This document shows, one piece after another, positions 49,494 to 57,224 of a stretch of DNA of 64,000 nt (the first letter of the stretch is position 1; each line of letters starts with the position of its first letter). The stretch comes from Mycolicibacterium psychrotolerans. Its GTDB lineage: Bacteria; Actinomycetota; Actinomycetes; Mycobacteriales; Mycobacteriaceae. Where the stretch lies: positions 2,356,001-2,420,000 of the forward strand of contig NZ_AP022574.1 of assembly GCF_010729305.1 (NCBI RefSeq), read 5' to 3'. Below the pieces are notes generated by a model. It was not told the DNA's origin. It saw nothing but the letters and a program-made list of their open reading frames with translations, and ran no database searches. The translations under genes were made by a program, and so were the position numbers.

Positions 49494-50372
49494 CTACCGC
49501 TGTCCGTAGCCCTGCTGCGGGTAGTCGCCGTACCCCGGAGGCGGGGGCTGCTGCTGATAGCCGGGAGACGGGTAGGAACCGGTCCCCGGGTTCGGGTAGG
49601 GCTGGCCGGGCATCGTCGGCGTTGGTGCGGCGTGCGAGCCCGTGGGCGCTGCACTGTAGGCCGGGATCTGCTGCGTCGGCGCCGATGTGGACTGCTTGCG
49701 CCGGTTCAGATGCTCCCGCATGTTGCGCCCCTCGTCCTCGGCGCGGCTGAGGTAGTCCTCCCAGCGCTGCTGCATCGGCTTGATCAGGCCACCGCCCACG
49801 CCGACCACCAGGATGCCGCCGATCGTGCCGAGGATGGCGACGAGCACCGGCAGCGTGACGGTCAACGCGATGCCGACCTGGTTGAGGGCTGCGATGATGC
49901 CCAATCCGAGGATGAAGACGCTCGCGATGTTGGCCAGCATGCGGCCGTAGGACAGGCCGCCGAGCGCATTGGACACGATGTCGCGCACGGCCGCGGCGAT
50001 CGCCGCAGCGACGACGACGATGATCAGTGCCACCACGAGCCTCGGAAGGAACGCGATGACTCCCGTCAGCAGCGCGCTCACCGGATTCGGCCCGAACACA
50101 CCGAACGCCAGCTGCAGCACGAACAACAGCAGGGCGTAGTAGACGAGCTTGCTGACGATCGTCGAGGCGTCGTAATTGCTGTTCTGCAGCGCACGGCGAA
50201 TCCCGCCCCGCTCGACCGCCCTGTCGAACCCGACCCGCTCGAGGATCTTGTCGACGGCTTTGCCGATCAGCTTGGCCACGATCACCCCGATGATCAGGAT
50301 GACCAGGAACATCACGAGCTTCGGCGCGAAGGTGGCGACGGAGCGCCACATGTCCCGTAGTGCATCTTCCAT
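49494..50372 (-). CDS. Mechanosensitive-channel-like membrane protein (conserved TM helix family)
   Basis: A 292-residue protein with about five helices. KLVMFLVILIIGVIVAKLIGKAVDKILERVGFD at the N-terminus (read in part) is the opening helix of the MscS-related TM-helix repeat family, and YALLLFVLQLAFGVFG, RLVVALIIVVVAAAIAAAVR, and TLPVLVAILGTIGGILVVGVGG follow. The MscS beta domain is absent. The C-terminal 80 residues are Pro/Gln/Tyr-rich. ATG 50372 follows TGAGGAG. It stands alone on the minus strand. Confidence 0.86.
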   Translation of the reverse strand: MEDALRDMWRSVATFAPKLVMFLVILIIGVIVAKLIGKAVDKILERVGFDRAVERGGIRRALQNSNYDASTIVSKLVYYALLLFVLQLAFGVFGPNPVSALLTGVIAFLPRLVVALIIVVVAAAIAAAVRDIVSNALGGLSYGRMLANIASVFILGLGIIAALNQVGIALTVTLPVLVAILGTIGGILVVGVGGGLIKPMQQRWEDYLSRAEDEGRNMREHLNRRKQSTSAPTQQIPAYSAAPTGSHAAPTPTMPGQPYPNPGTGSYPSPGYQQQPPPPGYGDYPQQGYGQR

Positions 50373-50453
50373 GGTCGTACTCCTCAGAGTCACCCCCGAC
50401 CGCTATTGACACTCGCGTCGATACCCGCGCTGCCGGTGACCAAACGCGGCGGG

Positions 50454-51005
50454 TCAGCGCGGAGTGTTGCCGATCAGCTCGACCCCGCTGCCGTTCCAGC
50501 GGAACTTCACGATGCTGTCGAGGCCGGGCACGCCGTTGGAGTACTTCAGCGCCACGGTGTCACCGGTGGTGCCCACGCTGTCGAGTCCGTTGAAGCCGTA
50601 GGTGTCGGGCACGCCGGTGGGGATGAACTTGCCGCGGTGGAACATCAGCGCGCGGGTGTTCGGGTTCTCCGAGTTCGTGTTCGCCTTGACGATCACCGCC
50701 GACAACTGGGCGCACTCGTTGTAGTTGCCCGCTACCGGCGCGGGGCTCCACGGCTGGTTGCTGCGCGGGTCGCGGGGCAGTTCGGAGACCGCTCTGGCGA
50801 TCTCGGGTGCGGCCAGGTCCGTGGCGCACGGGTCCTCGCCGGCCGTGGGGCCCGGGGGCGGCCCGAGAGGCGGTGGCGCTGCGGGAGCGGGAGCCGCGGG
50901 CGGTGGCGCCGCCGTCGGTCCGGGGGTCTTCGACACCGTCGAGTCTCCGGAGCCGCAGCCCGCGAGAACGAGCGCGGCGGCGCCGACGACCGCTGCCCAT
51001 TTCAC
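50454..51005 (-). CDS. lprE: LprE-type lipoprotein (LppP/LprE family, Rv1252c-like)
   Basis: A 183-residue lipoprotein. From GTG 51005 the signal is MKWAAVVGAAALVLAG with the modified Cys at residue 17 (LAGCGSG). A Pro/Ala linker of about 40 residues leads to the LppP/LprE domain: CATDLAAPEIARAVSELPRDPRSNQPWSP, NYNECAQLSAVIVKAN and VVALKYSN-like blocks, ending VKFRWNGSGVELIGNT (each read in part). GTG 51005 is 8 nt after TACGGT; in-frame starts at 51029 and 51044 are possible. In M. tuberculosis LprE has been tied to immune evasion. It is divergent from deaD. Confidence 0.9.
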   Translation of the reverse strand: MKWAAVVGAAALVLAGCGSGDSTVSKTPGPTAAPPPAAPAPAAPPPLGPPPGPTAGEDPCATDLAAPEIARAVSELPRDPRSNQPWSPAPVAGNYNECAQLSAVIVKANTNSENPNTRALMFHRGKFIPTGVPDTYGFNGLDSVGTTGDTVALKYSNGVPGLDSIVKFRWNGSGVELIGNTPR

Positions 51006-51013
51006 AAGTCGCG

Positions 51014-51019
51014 ACCGTA
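51014..51019 (-). promoter_or_regulatory. -10 box for leaderless lprE mRNA
   Basis: TACGGT on the minus strand, 8 nt before GTG 51005. Confidence 0.45.
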
Positions 51020-51079
51020 CCGTCCCCACCCCGGGGCTGGCCAACAGGCGCGCGGTGCGGTAGGGCGCCCGAAGGGCAC

Positions 51080-51085
51080 TAGACT
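51080..51085 (+). promoter_or_regulatory. -10 box for deaD
   Basis: TAGACT, 9 nt before ATG 51095, so the transcript is leaderless or has a leader of a few bases. Confidence 0.5.
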
Positions 51086-51094
51086 GCCACCACG

Positions 51095-52795
51095 ATGACC
51101 TCCTCCGATACGGCCCCGGACACCGTGGATCTGCCTGGTGACACGACCTTTGCCGACCTGCAGATCCACCCGTCGGTGCTGCAGGCCGTCAAGGACGTCG
51201 GCTATGAGTCGCCCTCACCCATTCAGGCGGCGACGATCCCGGCGATGCTGGCCGGCTCCGACGTCGTCGGTCTGGCACAGACCGGCACCGGCAAGACCGC
51301 GGCGTTCGCGATCCCGATCCTCAGCAAGATCGACACCTCCAGCCGCACCACGCAGGCGCTGGTGCTCGCCCCGACCCGGGAACTGGCTCTACAGGTCGCC
51401 GAGGCGTTCAGTCGGTACGGCGCGCACCTGAACGTCAACGTGCTGCCCGTGTACGGCGGCAGTTCCTACGGCCCGCAGCTGGCGGGGCTGCGACGCGGCG
51501 CCCACATCGTGGTCGGGACGCCGGGCCGGGTGATCGACCACCTGGAGAAGGGCACGCTGGACGTCAGCCACCTCGACTACATGGTGCTCGACGAGGCCGA
51601 CGAGATGCTGCAGATGGGTTTCGCCGAGGACGTCGAGCGCATCCTGGCCGACACCCCGGAGTACAAGCAGGTCGCGTTGTTCTCCGCGACGATGCCGCCG
51701 GCGATCAAGAAGATCACCGCCAAGTACCTGCATGATCCGGTCGAGGTGACGGTCAAGTCGAAGACCCAGACCGCCGAGAACATCACCCAGCGCTACATCC
51801 AGGTGTCGTACCCCCGGAAGATGGACGCGCTGACCCGGCTGCTGGAGGTCGAGCAGGGCGACGCGATGATCGTGTTCGTCCGTACCAAGCAGGCCACCGA
51901 GGAGGTCGCCGAGAAACTCAAGGCGCGCGGGTTCGCGGCGGCGGCCATCAACGGCGACATCCCGCAGGCCGTGCGTGAGCGCACCATCAACGCGCTCAAG
52001 GACGGCTCGATCGACATCCTGGTCGCCACCGACGTGGCGGCCCGCGGCCTGGATGTCGAACGCATCTCCCACGTGGTGAACTTCGACATCCCGCACGACC
52101 CGGAGTCGTACGTGCACCGGATCGGACGCACCGGGCGCGCCGGTCGGTCGGGTACGGCGCTGCTGTTCGTGACGCCACGTGAGCGCCATCTGCTCGGCGC
52201 GATCGAGCGGGTGACGCGGCAGAAGCTCGTCGAATCCGATCTGCCGTCGGTGGATGACGTGAACGAGCGGCGCGTGCAGAAGTTCACCGACTCGATCACC
52301 GAGGCGCTGGCGGCGCCGGGCATCGAGTTGTTCCGCAAGCTGATCGAGGGCTACGCACGCGACCACGACGTGCCGATGGCCGACATCGCCGCCGCGCTGG
52401 CGCTGCAGAGCCGCGACGGCGAAGAGTTCCTGATGACCGAGCCGCCGCCGGAGAAGCGCCGCGAGAAGCGCGACCGGCCGGACCGGCCCGACCGTGACGA
52501 TCGCGGTCCGCGCAAGCCCCGAGAGCGCCGCAGTGATCTGGCGACTTACCGGATCGCGGTCGGCAAGAAGCACAAGGTGGCGCCCGGCGCGATCGTGGGC
52601 GCGATCGCCAACGAGGGTGGCCTGCACCGCAGCGACTTCGGCCATATCGCGATCAAGCTGGACTACTCGCTGGTGGAATTGCCGGCCAAGTTGTCCAGGG
52701 AGACGCTGAAGAAGCTGGAGAACACCCGAATCCAGGGCCAGCTGATCCACCTCGAACCCGATCGCGGGCCGAAGGCACGCCGCACCTCGCCCTAG
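51095..52795 (+). CDS. deaD: ATP-dependent DEAD-box RNA helicase DeaD/CsdA
   Basis: A 566-residue RNA helicase. Motifs in order: PSPIQAATIP (Q), AQTGTGKTAAF (I), PTRELALQ (Ia), TPGRVIDH (Ib), VLDEADEML (II), SATMP (III), VFVRTKQATEEVAEKL (IV), TDVAARGLDV (V) and HRIGRTGRAGRSG (VI). A basic/acidic stretch near residue 450 (KRREKRDRPDRPDRDDRGP) precedes the C-terminal RNA-binding DbpA-like domain (YRIAVGKKHKVAPGAIVGAI). It helps ribosome assembly and RNA turnover, mainly in the cold. The acyltransferase gene follows after 6 bp. Confidence 0.96.
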   Translation: MTSSDTAPDTVDLPGDTTFADLQIHPSVLQAVKDVGYESPSPIQAATIPAMLAGSDVVGLAQTGTGKTAAFAIPILSKIDTSSRTTQALVLAPTRELALQVAEAFSRYGAHLNVNVLPVYGGSSYGPQLAGLRRGAHIVVGTPGRVIDHLEKGTLDVSHLDYMVLDEADEMLQMGFAEDVERILADTPEYKQVALFSATMPPAIKKITAKYLHDPVEVTVKSKTQTAENITQRYIQVSYPRKMDALTRLLEVEQGDAMIVFVRTKQATEEVAEKLKARGFAAAAINGDIPQAVRERTINALKDGSIDILVATDVAARGLDVERISHVVNFDIPHDPESYVHRIGRTGRAGRSGTALLFVTPRERHLLGAIERVTRQKLVESDLPSVDDVNERRVQKFTDSITEALAAPGIELFRKLIEGYARDHDVPMADIAAALALQSRDGEEFLMTEPPPEKRREKRDRPDRPDRDDRGPRKPRERRSDLATYRIAVGKKHKVAPGAIVGAIANEGGLHRSDFGHIAIKLDYSLVELPAKLSRETLKKLENTRIQGQLIHLEPDRGPKARRTSP

Positions 52796-52801
52796 CGCCC
52801 C

Positions 52802-53959
52802 ATGACGCTGTCCCGAGACGCCGACGCCCAGGGCGGTCTGGAGTCGGTCACGGCGACCGGCCGGGTCGACTCGCTGACCGGAATCCGCGCGGTTGCGGCA
52901 CTGCTGGTCGTGCTCACTCACGCCGCGTACACCACCGGCAGGTACGGGCAGGGCTACGTCGGGCTGGTGTTCTCCCGGATGGAGATCGGCGTGCCGATCT
53001 TCTTCGTGCTGTCCGGGTTCCTGCTTTTCGGACCCTGGGTGAACGCCTGCGCCGCCGGCACGCCGGCGCCGTCGGTGCGCCGCTACGCGTGGCACCGGGT
53101 GCGGCGCATCATGCCGGCCTACGTCGTCACCGTCGTCGCGGCCTACCTCGTCTATCACTTCCGCACGGCCGGGCCGAACCCCGGACACACCTGGGAGGGG
53201 CTGGCGCGCAACCTGACCCTGACCCAGATCTACACCGACAACTATCTGTATTCCTTTCTGCACCAAGGTCTTACGCAGATGTGGAGCCTCGCCGTCGAGG
53301 CGGCGTTCTACGTGGCCCTGCCGGCGATGGCGTACCTGCTGCTCGTCGTGCTGTGCCGGCGGCGCTGGCGGCCGGGTCTGCTGCTGGCCGGGCTCGCGGC
53401 TGCGTCGTTGATCTCCCCGGCCTGGTTGACGCTGGTGCACACCACCGACTTCCTGCCCGACGGCGCCCGGCTGTGGTTGCCCGGATACCTCGCGTGGTTC
53501 ATCGGCGGAATGGTGCTCGCGGTGCTGGTGCCGCTGCGAGTGCGCGCCTACGCCCTGGTCTGTCTGCCGGTCGTCGTCGTCAGCTATCTCATCGTGTCGA
53601 CGCCGATCGGGGGCGAACCGACGACGTCCCCGGCGCTGCTGTGGGAGGCGTTGGCCAAGACGGTGTTCTACGCGGTGATCGCGACGCTGATGGTGGCTCC
53701 GTTGGCGCTGGGAACGCAGGACGGGCTCTACGCCCGCCTGATGGCGAGCAGGCCGATGGTGTTCCTCGGCGAGATCTCCTACGAGATCTTCCTGATCCAC
53801 CTGGTCACGATGGAGCTGGTGATGGTCGAGGTCCTGCACTATCCGATCTACAACGGCTCGGTGTGGCTGCTTTTCGTCGGCACGCTGGTGGTCACCGTTC
53901 CGTTGGCGTGGCTGCTGCACCGTTGCACCCGCGTGCGACCCACGGTCCGTTCGAGCTAG
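52802..53959 (+). CDS. Acyltransferase 3 family membrane protein (Rv1254-like)
   Basis: A 385-residue integral membrane protein with about ten helices. The N-terminal SLTGIRAVAALLVVLTHAAYTTG contains the conserved His of the acyltransferase-3 family, and EIGVPIFFVLSGFLLFGPWV with RRYAWHRVRRIMPAYVV follow. The family transfers acyl groups to sugars or lipids of the envelope. The target is unknown. It is placed 6 bp after deaD and probably shares its transcript, an odd pairing also seen in M. tuberculosis. It converges on the TetR gene by 8 bp. Confidence 0.92.
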   Translation: MTLSRDADAQGGLESVTATGRVDSLTGIRAVAALLVVLTHAAYTTGRYGQGYVGLVFSRMEIGVPIFFVLSGFLLFGPWVNACAAGTPAPSVRRYAWHRVRRIMPAYVVTVVAAYLVYHFRTAGPNPGHTWEGLARNLTLTQIYTDNYLYSFLHQGLTQMWSLAVEAAFYVALPAMAYLLLVVLCRRRWRPGLLLAGLAAASLISPAWLTLVHTTDFLPDGARLWLPGYLAWFIGGMVLAVLVPLRVRAYALVCLPVVVVSYLIVSTPIGGEPTTSPALLWEALAKTVFYAVIATLMVAPLALGTQDGLYARLMASRPMVFLGEISYEIFLIHLVTMELVMVEVLHYPIYNGSVWLLFVGTLVVTVPLAWLLHRCTRVRPTVRSS

Positions 53960-53967
53960 GCGCAGGC

Positions 53968-54558
53968 TTACAGGGTGGCCTGACCGGCTTCGCGGGCCGG
54001 CAGCACGATCGGCACGACGAACTCTTCGAGCATGCTGCGCTCGTCGGCCTCGTCGTGTCCGGGGAAGACGAGCAGGGAGGTCATCACGCGCACCAGCCAG
54101 CGGGCCCGGTGCTCGATGGTGTGCGGTTCGTCGGGTCCAAGCGAGATGACGAACGCCTCGGTGAGGGCCTTGATCACCTCCGACTGTTCGGCCATATCGC
54201 CGCCGATGGGCCGTTGCGTCGTCGCGAACCAGGACGCCAGCGCGGGGCTGTTGCGGACGTTGCGCAACGAGGAGATCAGGCCCTCGATGAGCCGTTCCCG
54301 CGGGTCGACGATCGACATGATCTGCTCGGTCATCTCGCGGTAGAGGCGGTAGCTCTCGCGGTGCACGTACGCGGTGTAGAGCGCATCCCGGTTCTCGAAG
54401 TAGCGGTACAGCGTCGCGCGGGAACACCCGGCGGCCGAGGCGATCTCGTTCATGCCGACGGTGGCGGCCTCCTTGTGGACGAACAGCTCGCCCGCCGCGT
54501 CCAGGATGCGGTCGGCGGCGACCTCGGTGCGGCGCGAGGCCAGCCAGTCCCCGGCCAT
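53968..54558 (-). CDS. TetR-family regulator beside cyp130 (Rv1255c-like)
   Basis: A 196-residue regulator. The DNA-binding domain is EVAADRILDAAGELFVHKEAATVGMNEIASAAGCSRATLYRYFENRDALY (residues about 12-60, read in part). ATG 54558 shares its A with the cyp130 TGA stop (TGATG), so the two are translationally coupled. A palindrome at 55814-55830, just before cyp130, is a likely operator, which would make this an autoregulating repressor of the P450. The ligand is unknown. Confidence 0.93.
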   Translation of the reverse strand: MAGDWLASRRTEVAADRILDAAGELFVHKEAATVGMNEIASAAGCSRATLYRYFENRDALYTAYVHRESYRLYREMTEQIMSIVDPRERLIEGLISSLRNVRNSPALASWFATTQRPIGGDMAEQSEVIKALTEAFVISLGPDEPHTIEHRARWLVRVMTSLLVFPGHDEADERSMLEEFVVPIVLPAREAGQATL

Positions 54559-55799
54559 CAGCTCGTCACCGTGAACGGCACCGACAGCGGGCGGCGCACG
54601 TAACTGCCTCCGGCCCATACGATCCCGGCTTCGTCCACTTCGAAATCCGGTATGCGGGTGAGCAGTTCGTGCAGGGCTACCCGCGACTGCATCCGAGCGG
54701 CCGCCGAGCCCAGGCAGAAATGCGCGCCGTGACTGAACGTGAGGATGTTGCGGGGGTGGCGGTTCACGTCGAGTTCACCCGCGTTGGAGCCGTATTCGCG
54801 TTCGTCACGGTTGGCCGAGCCGTACAGGAAGAGCACCTTGCGGCCCTCGGGGATGGTGCGCTCACCGATCGTGACGTCGCGGGTGGTCGTGCGTGCGAGG
54901 CCCTGCACGGGCGAGGTGAGGCGCAGGAACTCGTCGACGGCGTCGGGGATCAGGCCCGGATCGGCGGTGAGCAGCCTGCGTTGGTCGGGGCGCTGGTGCA
55001 GCAGTTGCATGGAGCCGCCGAGCATGCCGGTGGTGGTGTCGTTGCCGCCGGTGACCATGGTGAACGTGAACGCGAGAATGGACAGCACGCCGGCGATGTC
55101 GCCGTCGGCGCCGACGCCTGCTGCCACCAGGTGCGAGACGGTGTCGTCGGCCGGGTCGGTGCGACGCCGCTCGATCAGCGCGGTGAAGTAGGCCATCATG
55201 TCGCCGAGCGCGTCACCGAGGCTGCCCAGCGCGCCGGCCACCCCGCCTTCGGTGGTGTTGGCGGCGACGATCGCCTCGGTCCACCCGTCGAACTGGCCGC
55301 GGTCGGCTTCGGGGACGCCGAGGTAGTGCGCCACGACCATCGACGGGAGCGGCTTGAACAACTCCGCGACGATGTCCCCGCCGCCCTGCGCGCGCAACCT
55401 CTCGATGCGCTCGACGACGAACTCGCGGACTTTCGGCTCGACCGCCTCGACCTGGCGGGGCGTGAAACCCCGCGACACCAGCTTGCGGAACTCGGTGTGC
55501 ACGGGCGGGTCCTGCATGACCATCGGTGGGTTGTCGGCGAGCCCGATCATCTCGAGTTCCCCGTAGTTGACGGTCAGGCCCTGCGCGGAGGAGAACGTCT
55601 GGTGGTCGCGGGCGGCCGCCCAGATGTCGGCGTGCCGCGACAGCACGTAGTAGTCGTGATCAGGCCTGTCGTCGGGTACCACGTGATGGACAGGGTCGTG
55701 GTCGCGCAGCGCGCGGTACATGTCCCAGGGCGCCGGCCAGGTGGTCGCGGTGGCGAGCTGGAAGCGCGCGGGCGAGCCCTGAGACAGAATCGCGGTCAT
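54558..55799 (-). CDS. cyp130: Cytochrome P450 CYP130
   Basis: A 413-residue soluble P450. The I-helix is TGGNDTTTGMLGG near residue 242, the ExxR helix is near 290 (LIPDAVDEFLRLTSPVQGLARTT with the conserved Glu-x-x-Arg), and the heme loop FSHGAHFCLGSAAARMQ near 350 has the ligand Cys. M. tuberculosis CYP130 (405 residues, Rv1256c) has a solved structure and binds azole drugs; its natural substrate is not settled. It begins the cyp130-TetR operon. No ferredoxin gene is adjacent. Confidence 0.94.
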   Translation of the reverse strand: MTAILSQGSPARFQLATATTWPAPWDMYRALRDHDPVHHVVPDDRPDHDYYVLSRHADIWAAARDHQTFSSAQGLTVNYGELEMIGLADNPPMVMQDPPVHTEFRKLVSRGFTPRQVEAVEPKVREFVVERIERLRAQGGGDIVAELFKPLPSMVVAHYLGVPEADRGQFDGWTEAIVAANTTEGGVAGALGSLGDALGDMMAYFTALIERRRTDPADDTVSHLVAAGVGADGDIAGVLSILAFTFTMVTGGNDTTTGMLGGSMQLLHQRPDQRRLLTADPGLIPDAVDEFLRLTSPVQGLARTTTRDVTIGERTIPEGRKVLFLYGSANRDEREYGSNAGELDVNRHPRNILTFSHGAHFCLGSAAARMQSRVALHELLTRIPDFEVDEAGIVWAGGSYVRRPLSVPFTVTS

Positions 55800-55813
55800 G
55801 TCTTATGAGTACG

Positions 55814-55830
55814 ACAGATGCCACATCTGT
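55814..55830. promoter_or_regulatory. Likely TetR operator of the cyp130 operon
   Basis: ACAGATG-CCA-CATCTGT, perfect 7-bp arms, 14 bp upstream of the cyp130 ATG, and inside the 39-bp gap before the GlcD-type gene. It fits an operator of the TetR regulator encoded with cyp130. Confidence 0.7.
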
Positions 55831-55838
55831 GTCAAGAG

Positions 55839-57206
55839 TCAGATGGCCGCACCGGGGTTCAGGATGCCGTCCGGGTCGAGCGCAGCCTTGATCCGCCGGT
55901 TGAGCTCCATGACCTCGGGGCCGAGCTGACCGGCGAGCCACGGCCGCTTGAGCCGGCCGACACCGTGTTCGCCGGTGATCGTGCCGCCCAGCCCGACGGC
56001 GAGGTCCATGATCTCCCCGAATGCCTGCTGGGCGCGCTTCTCCATCTCCGCGTCGGCGGGGTCGAACACGATCAGCGGGTGGGTGTTGCCGTCGCCGGCA
56101 TGGGCGATGACCGAGATCAGCAGGTTGTGGTTGGCGGCGATCTTCTCGACGCCGGCCACCAGTTCGGCCAGCGCGGGCAGCGGCACACCGACGTCCTCGA
56201 GCAGCAGCGAGCCCCTGGCCTCCACAGCGGGAATCGCGAAGCGGCGGGCCGCGACGAACGCCTCACCCTCCTCGGGATCCGAGGTCGAGAACACCTCCTT
56301 GGCGCCGTGCTCGGTGAACACCCCGGCCATGTACTCGGCATCCTGCGCACCCGACGGTCCGCGGTCGTCGCTGGCGGCGACCATCATCGCCGCGGCGTCG
56401 CGGTCCAGACCCATCCGCAGTTTGTCCTCCACCGCGTTGATGGCCGCGGCGTCCATGAACTCCAGCATCGAGGGCCGGATCTTTCCTGTGATCGTCACGA
56501 CGGCGTTGGCGGCGGCCTCGACGGAGTCGAACGTCGCGACCACCGTGCAGGCCCCGTGCTGGGCGGGCAACAGCTTCAAGGTGACCTCGGTGACCACCCC
56601 GAGGGTGCCCTCACTGCCGACAAACAACTTCGTCAACGACAGTCCCGCAACGTCTTTCAGGCGGGGGCCGCCCAGGCGCACCGCGGTGCCGTCGGCCAGC
56701 ACCACTTGCATGCCCAGCACGTAGTCGGTGGTGACGCCGTACTTGACGCAGCACAGCCCGCCCGCATTGGTGGCGACGTTGCCGCCGATGCTGCAGATCT
56801 CATAGGACGACGGATCCGGCGGGTACCAGAGCCCGTACTCGGCGACCGCTTTCTTGACCTCGGCGTTCAGCAGGCCCGGTTGCGCGACGGCGGTGCGGGT
56901 GACCGGGTCGACGGAGATGTCGCGCATCTTCTCGGTGGACAGCACGATTCCGCCGTTGAGTGCGGTGGCGCCGCCGGACAGTCCGGTGCCCATGCCGCGC
57001 GGAACGACGGCGATGCGGTGCGCGCTGGCCCACCGCAGCACCGCCTGGACCTCCTCGGTGCGGCGCGGACGTACGACGGCCATCGGGGTGCCTGCGCCCG
57101 GATCGGCCGCGCGGTCATGCCGGTAGGACTCGAGGATGTCGGGGTCGGTGACGACGGTGCCGTCGGGAAGCGCGGAGATCAGTTCAGCGAGCACGTCGGA
57201 GGCCAC
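55839..57206 (-). CDS. FAD-linked oxidase, GlcD/D-lactate dehydrogenase type (Rv1257c-like)
   Basis: A 455-residue PCMH-type flavoenzyme. FAD half: VPRGMGTGLSGGATALNGG near residue 73, SIGGNVATNAGG near 144, LFVGSEGTLGVVTE near 193; substrate half: IAHAGDGNTHPLIVFD near 365, ITGEHGVGRLKR near 407 and KAALDPDGILNPG at the end. Glycolate or D-lactate is the likely substrate, since the lactate permease gene lies 18 bp upstream on the same strand. GTG 57206 is 6 nt after a TAGCAT box, so it also has its own promoter. Confidence 0.94.
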   Translation of the reverse strand: MASDVLAELISALPDGTVVTDPDILESYRHDRAADPGAGTPMAVVRPRRTEEVQAVLRWASAHRIAVVPRGMGTGLSGGATALNGGIVLSTEKMRDISVDPVTRTAVAQPGLLNAEVKKAVAEYGLWYPPDPSSYEICSIGGNVATNAGGLCCVKYGVTTDYVLGMQVVLADGTAVRLGGPRLKDVAGLSLTKLFVGSEGTLGVVTEVTLKLLPAQHGACTVVATFDSVEAAANAVVTITGKIRPSMLEFMDAAAINAVEDKLRMGLDRDAAAMMVAASDDRGPSGAQDAEYMAGVFTEHGAKEVFSTSDPEEGEAFVAARRFAIPAVEARGSLLLEDVGVPLPALAELVAGVEKIAANHNLLISVIAHAGDGNTHPLIVFDPADAEMEKRAQQAFGEIMDLAVGLGGTITGEHGVGRLKRPWLAGQLGPEVMELNRRIKAALDPDGILNPGAAI

Positions 57207-57212
57207 CTGTCG

Positions 57213-57218
57213 ATGCTA
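57213..57218 (-). promoter_or_regulatory. -10 box for leaderless GlcD-type gene mRNA
   Basis: TAGCAT on the minus strand, 6 nt before GTG 57206, inside the 18-bp gap after the lactate permease stop. Confidence 0.55.
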
Positions 57219-57224
57219 GAAGAG

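Noticed and set aside
51389..54427. A 1012-codon open frame on the minus strand opposite deaD and the acyltransferase
   Set aside because: It runs through two convincing genes and part of the TetR gene without any recognisable domain.
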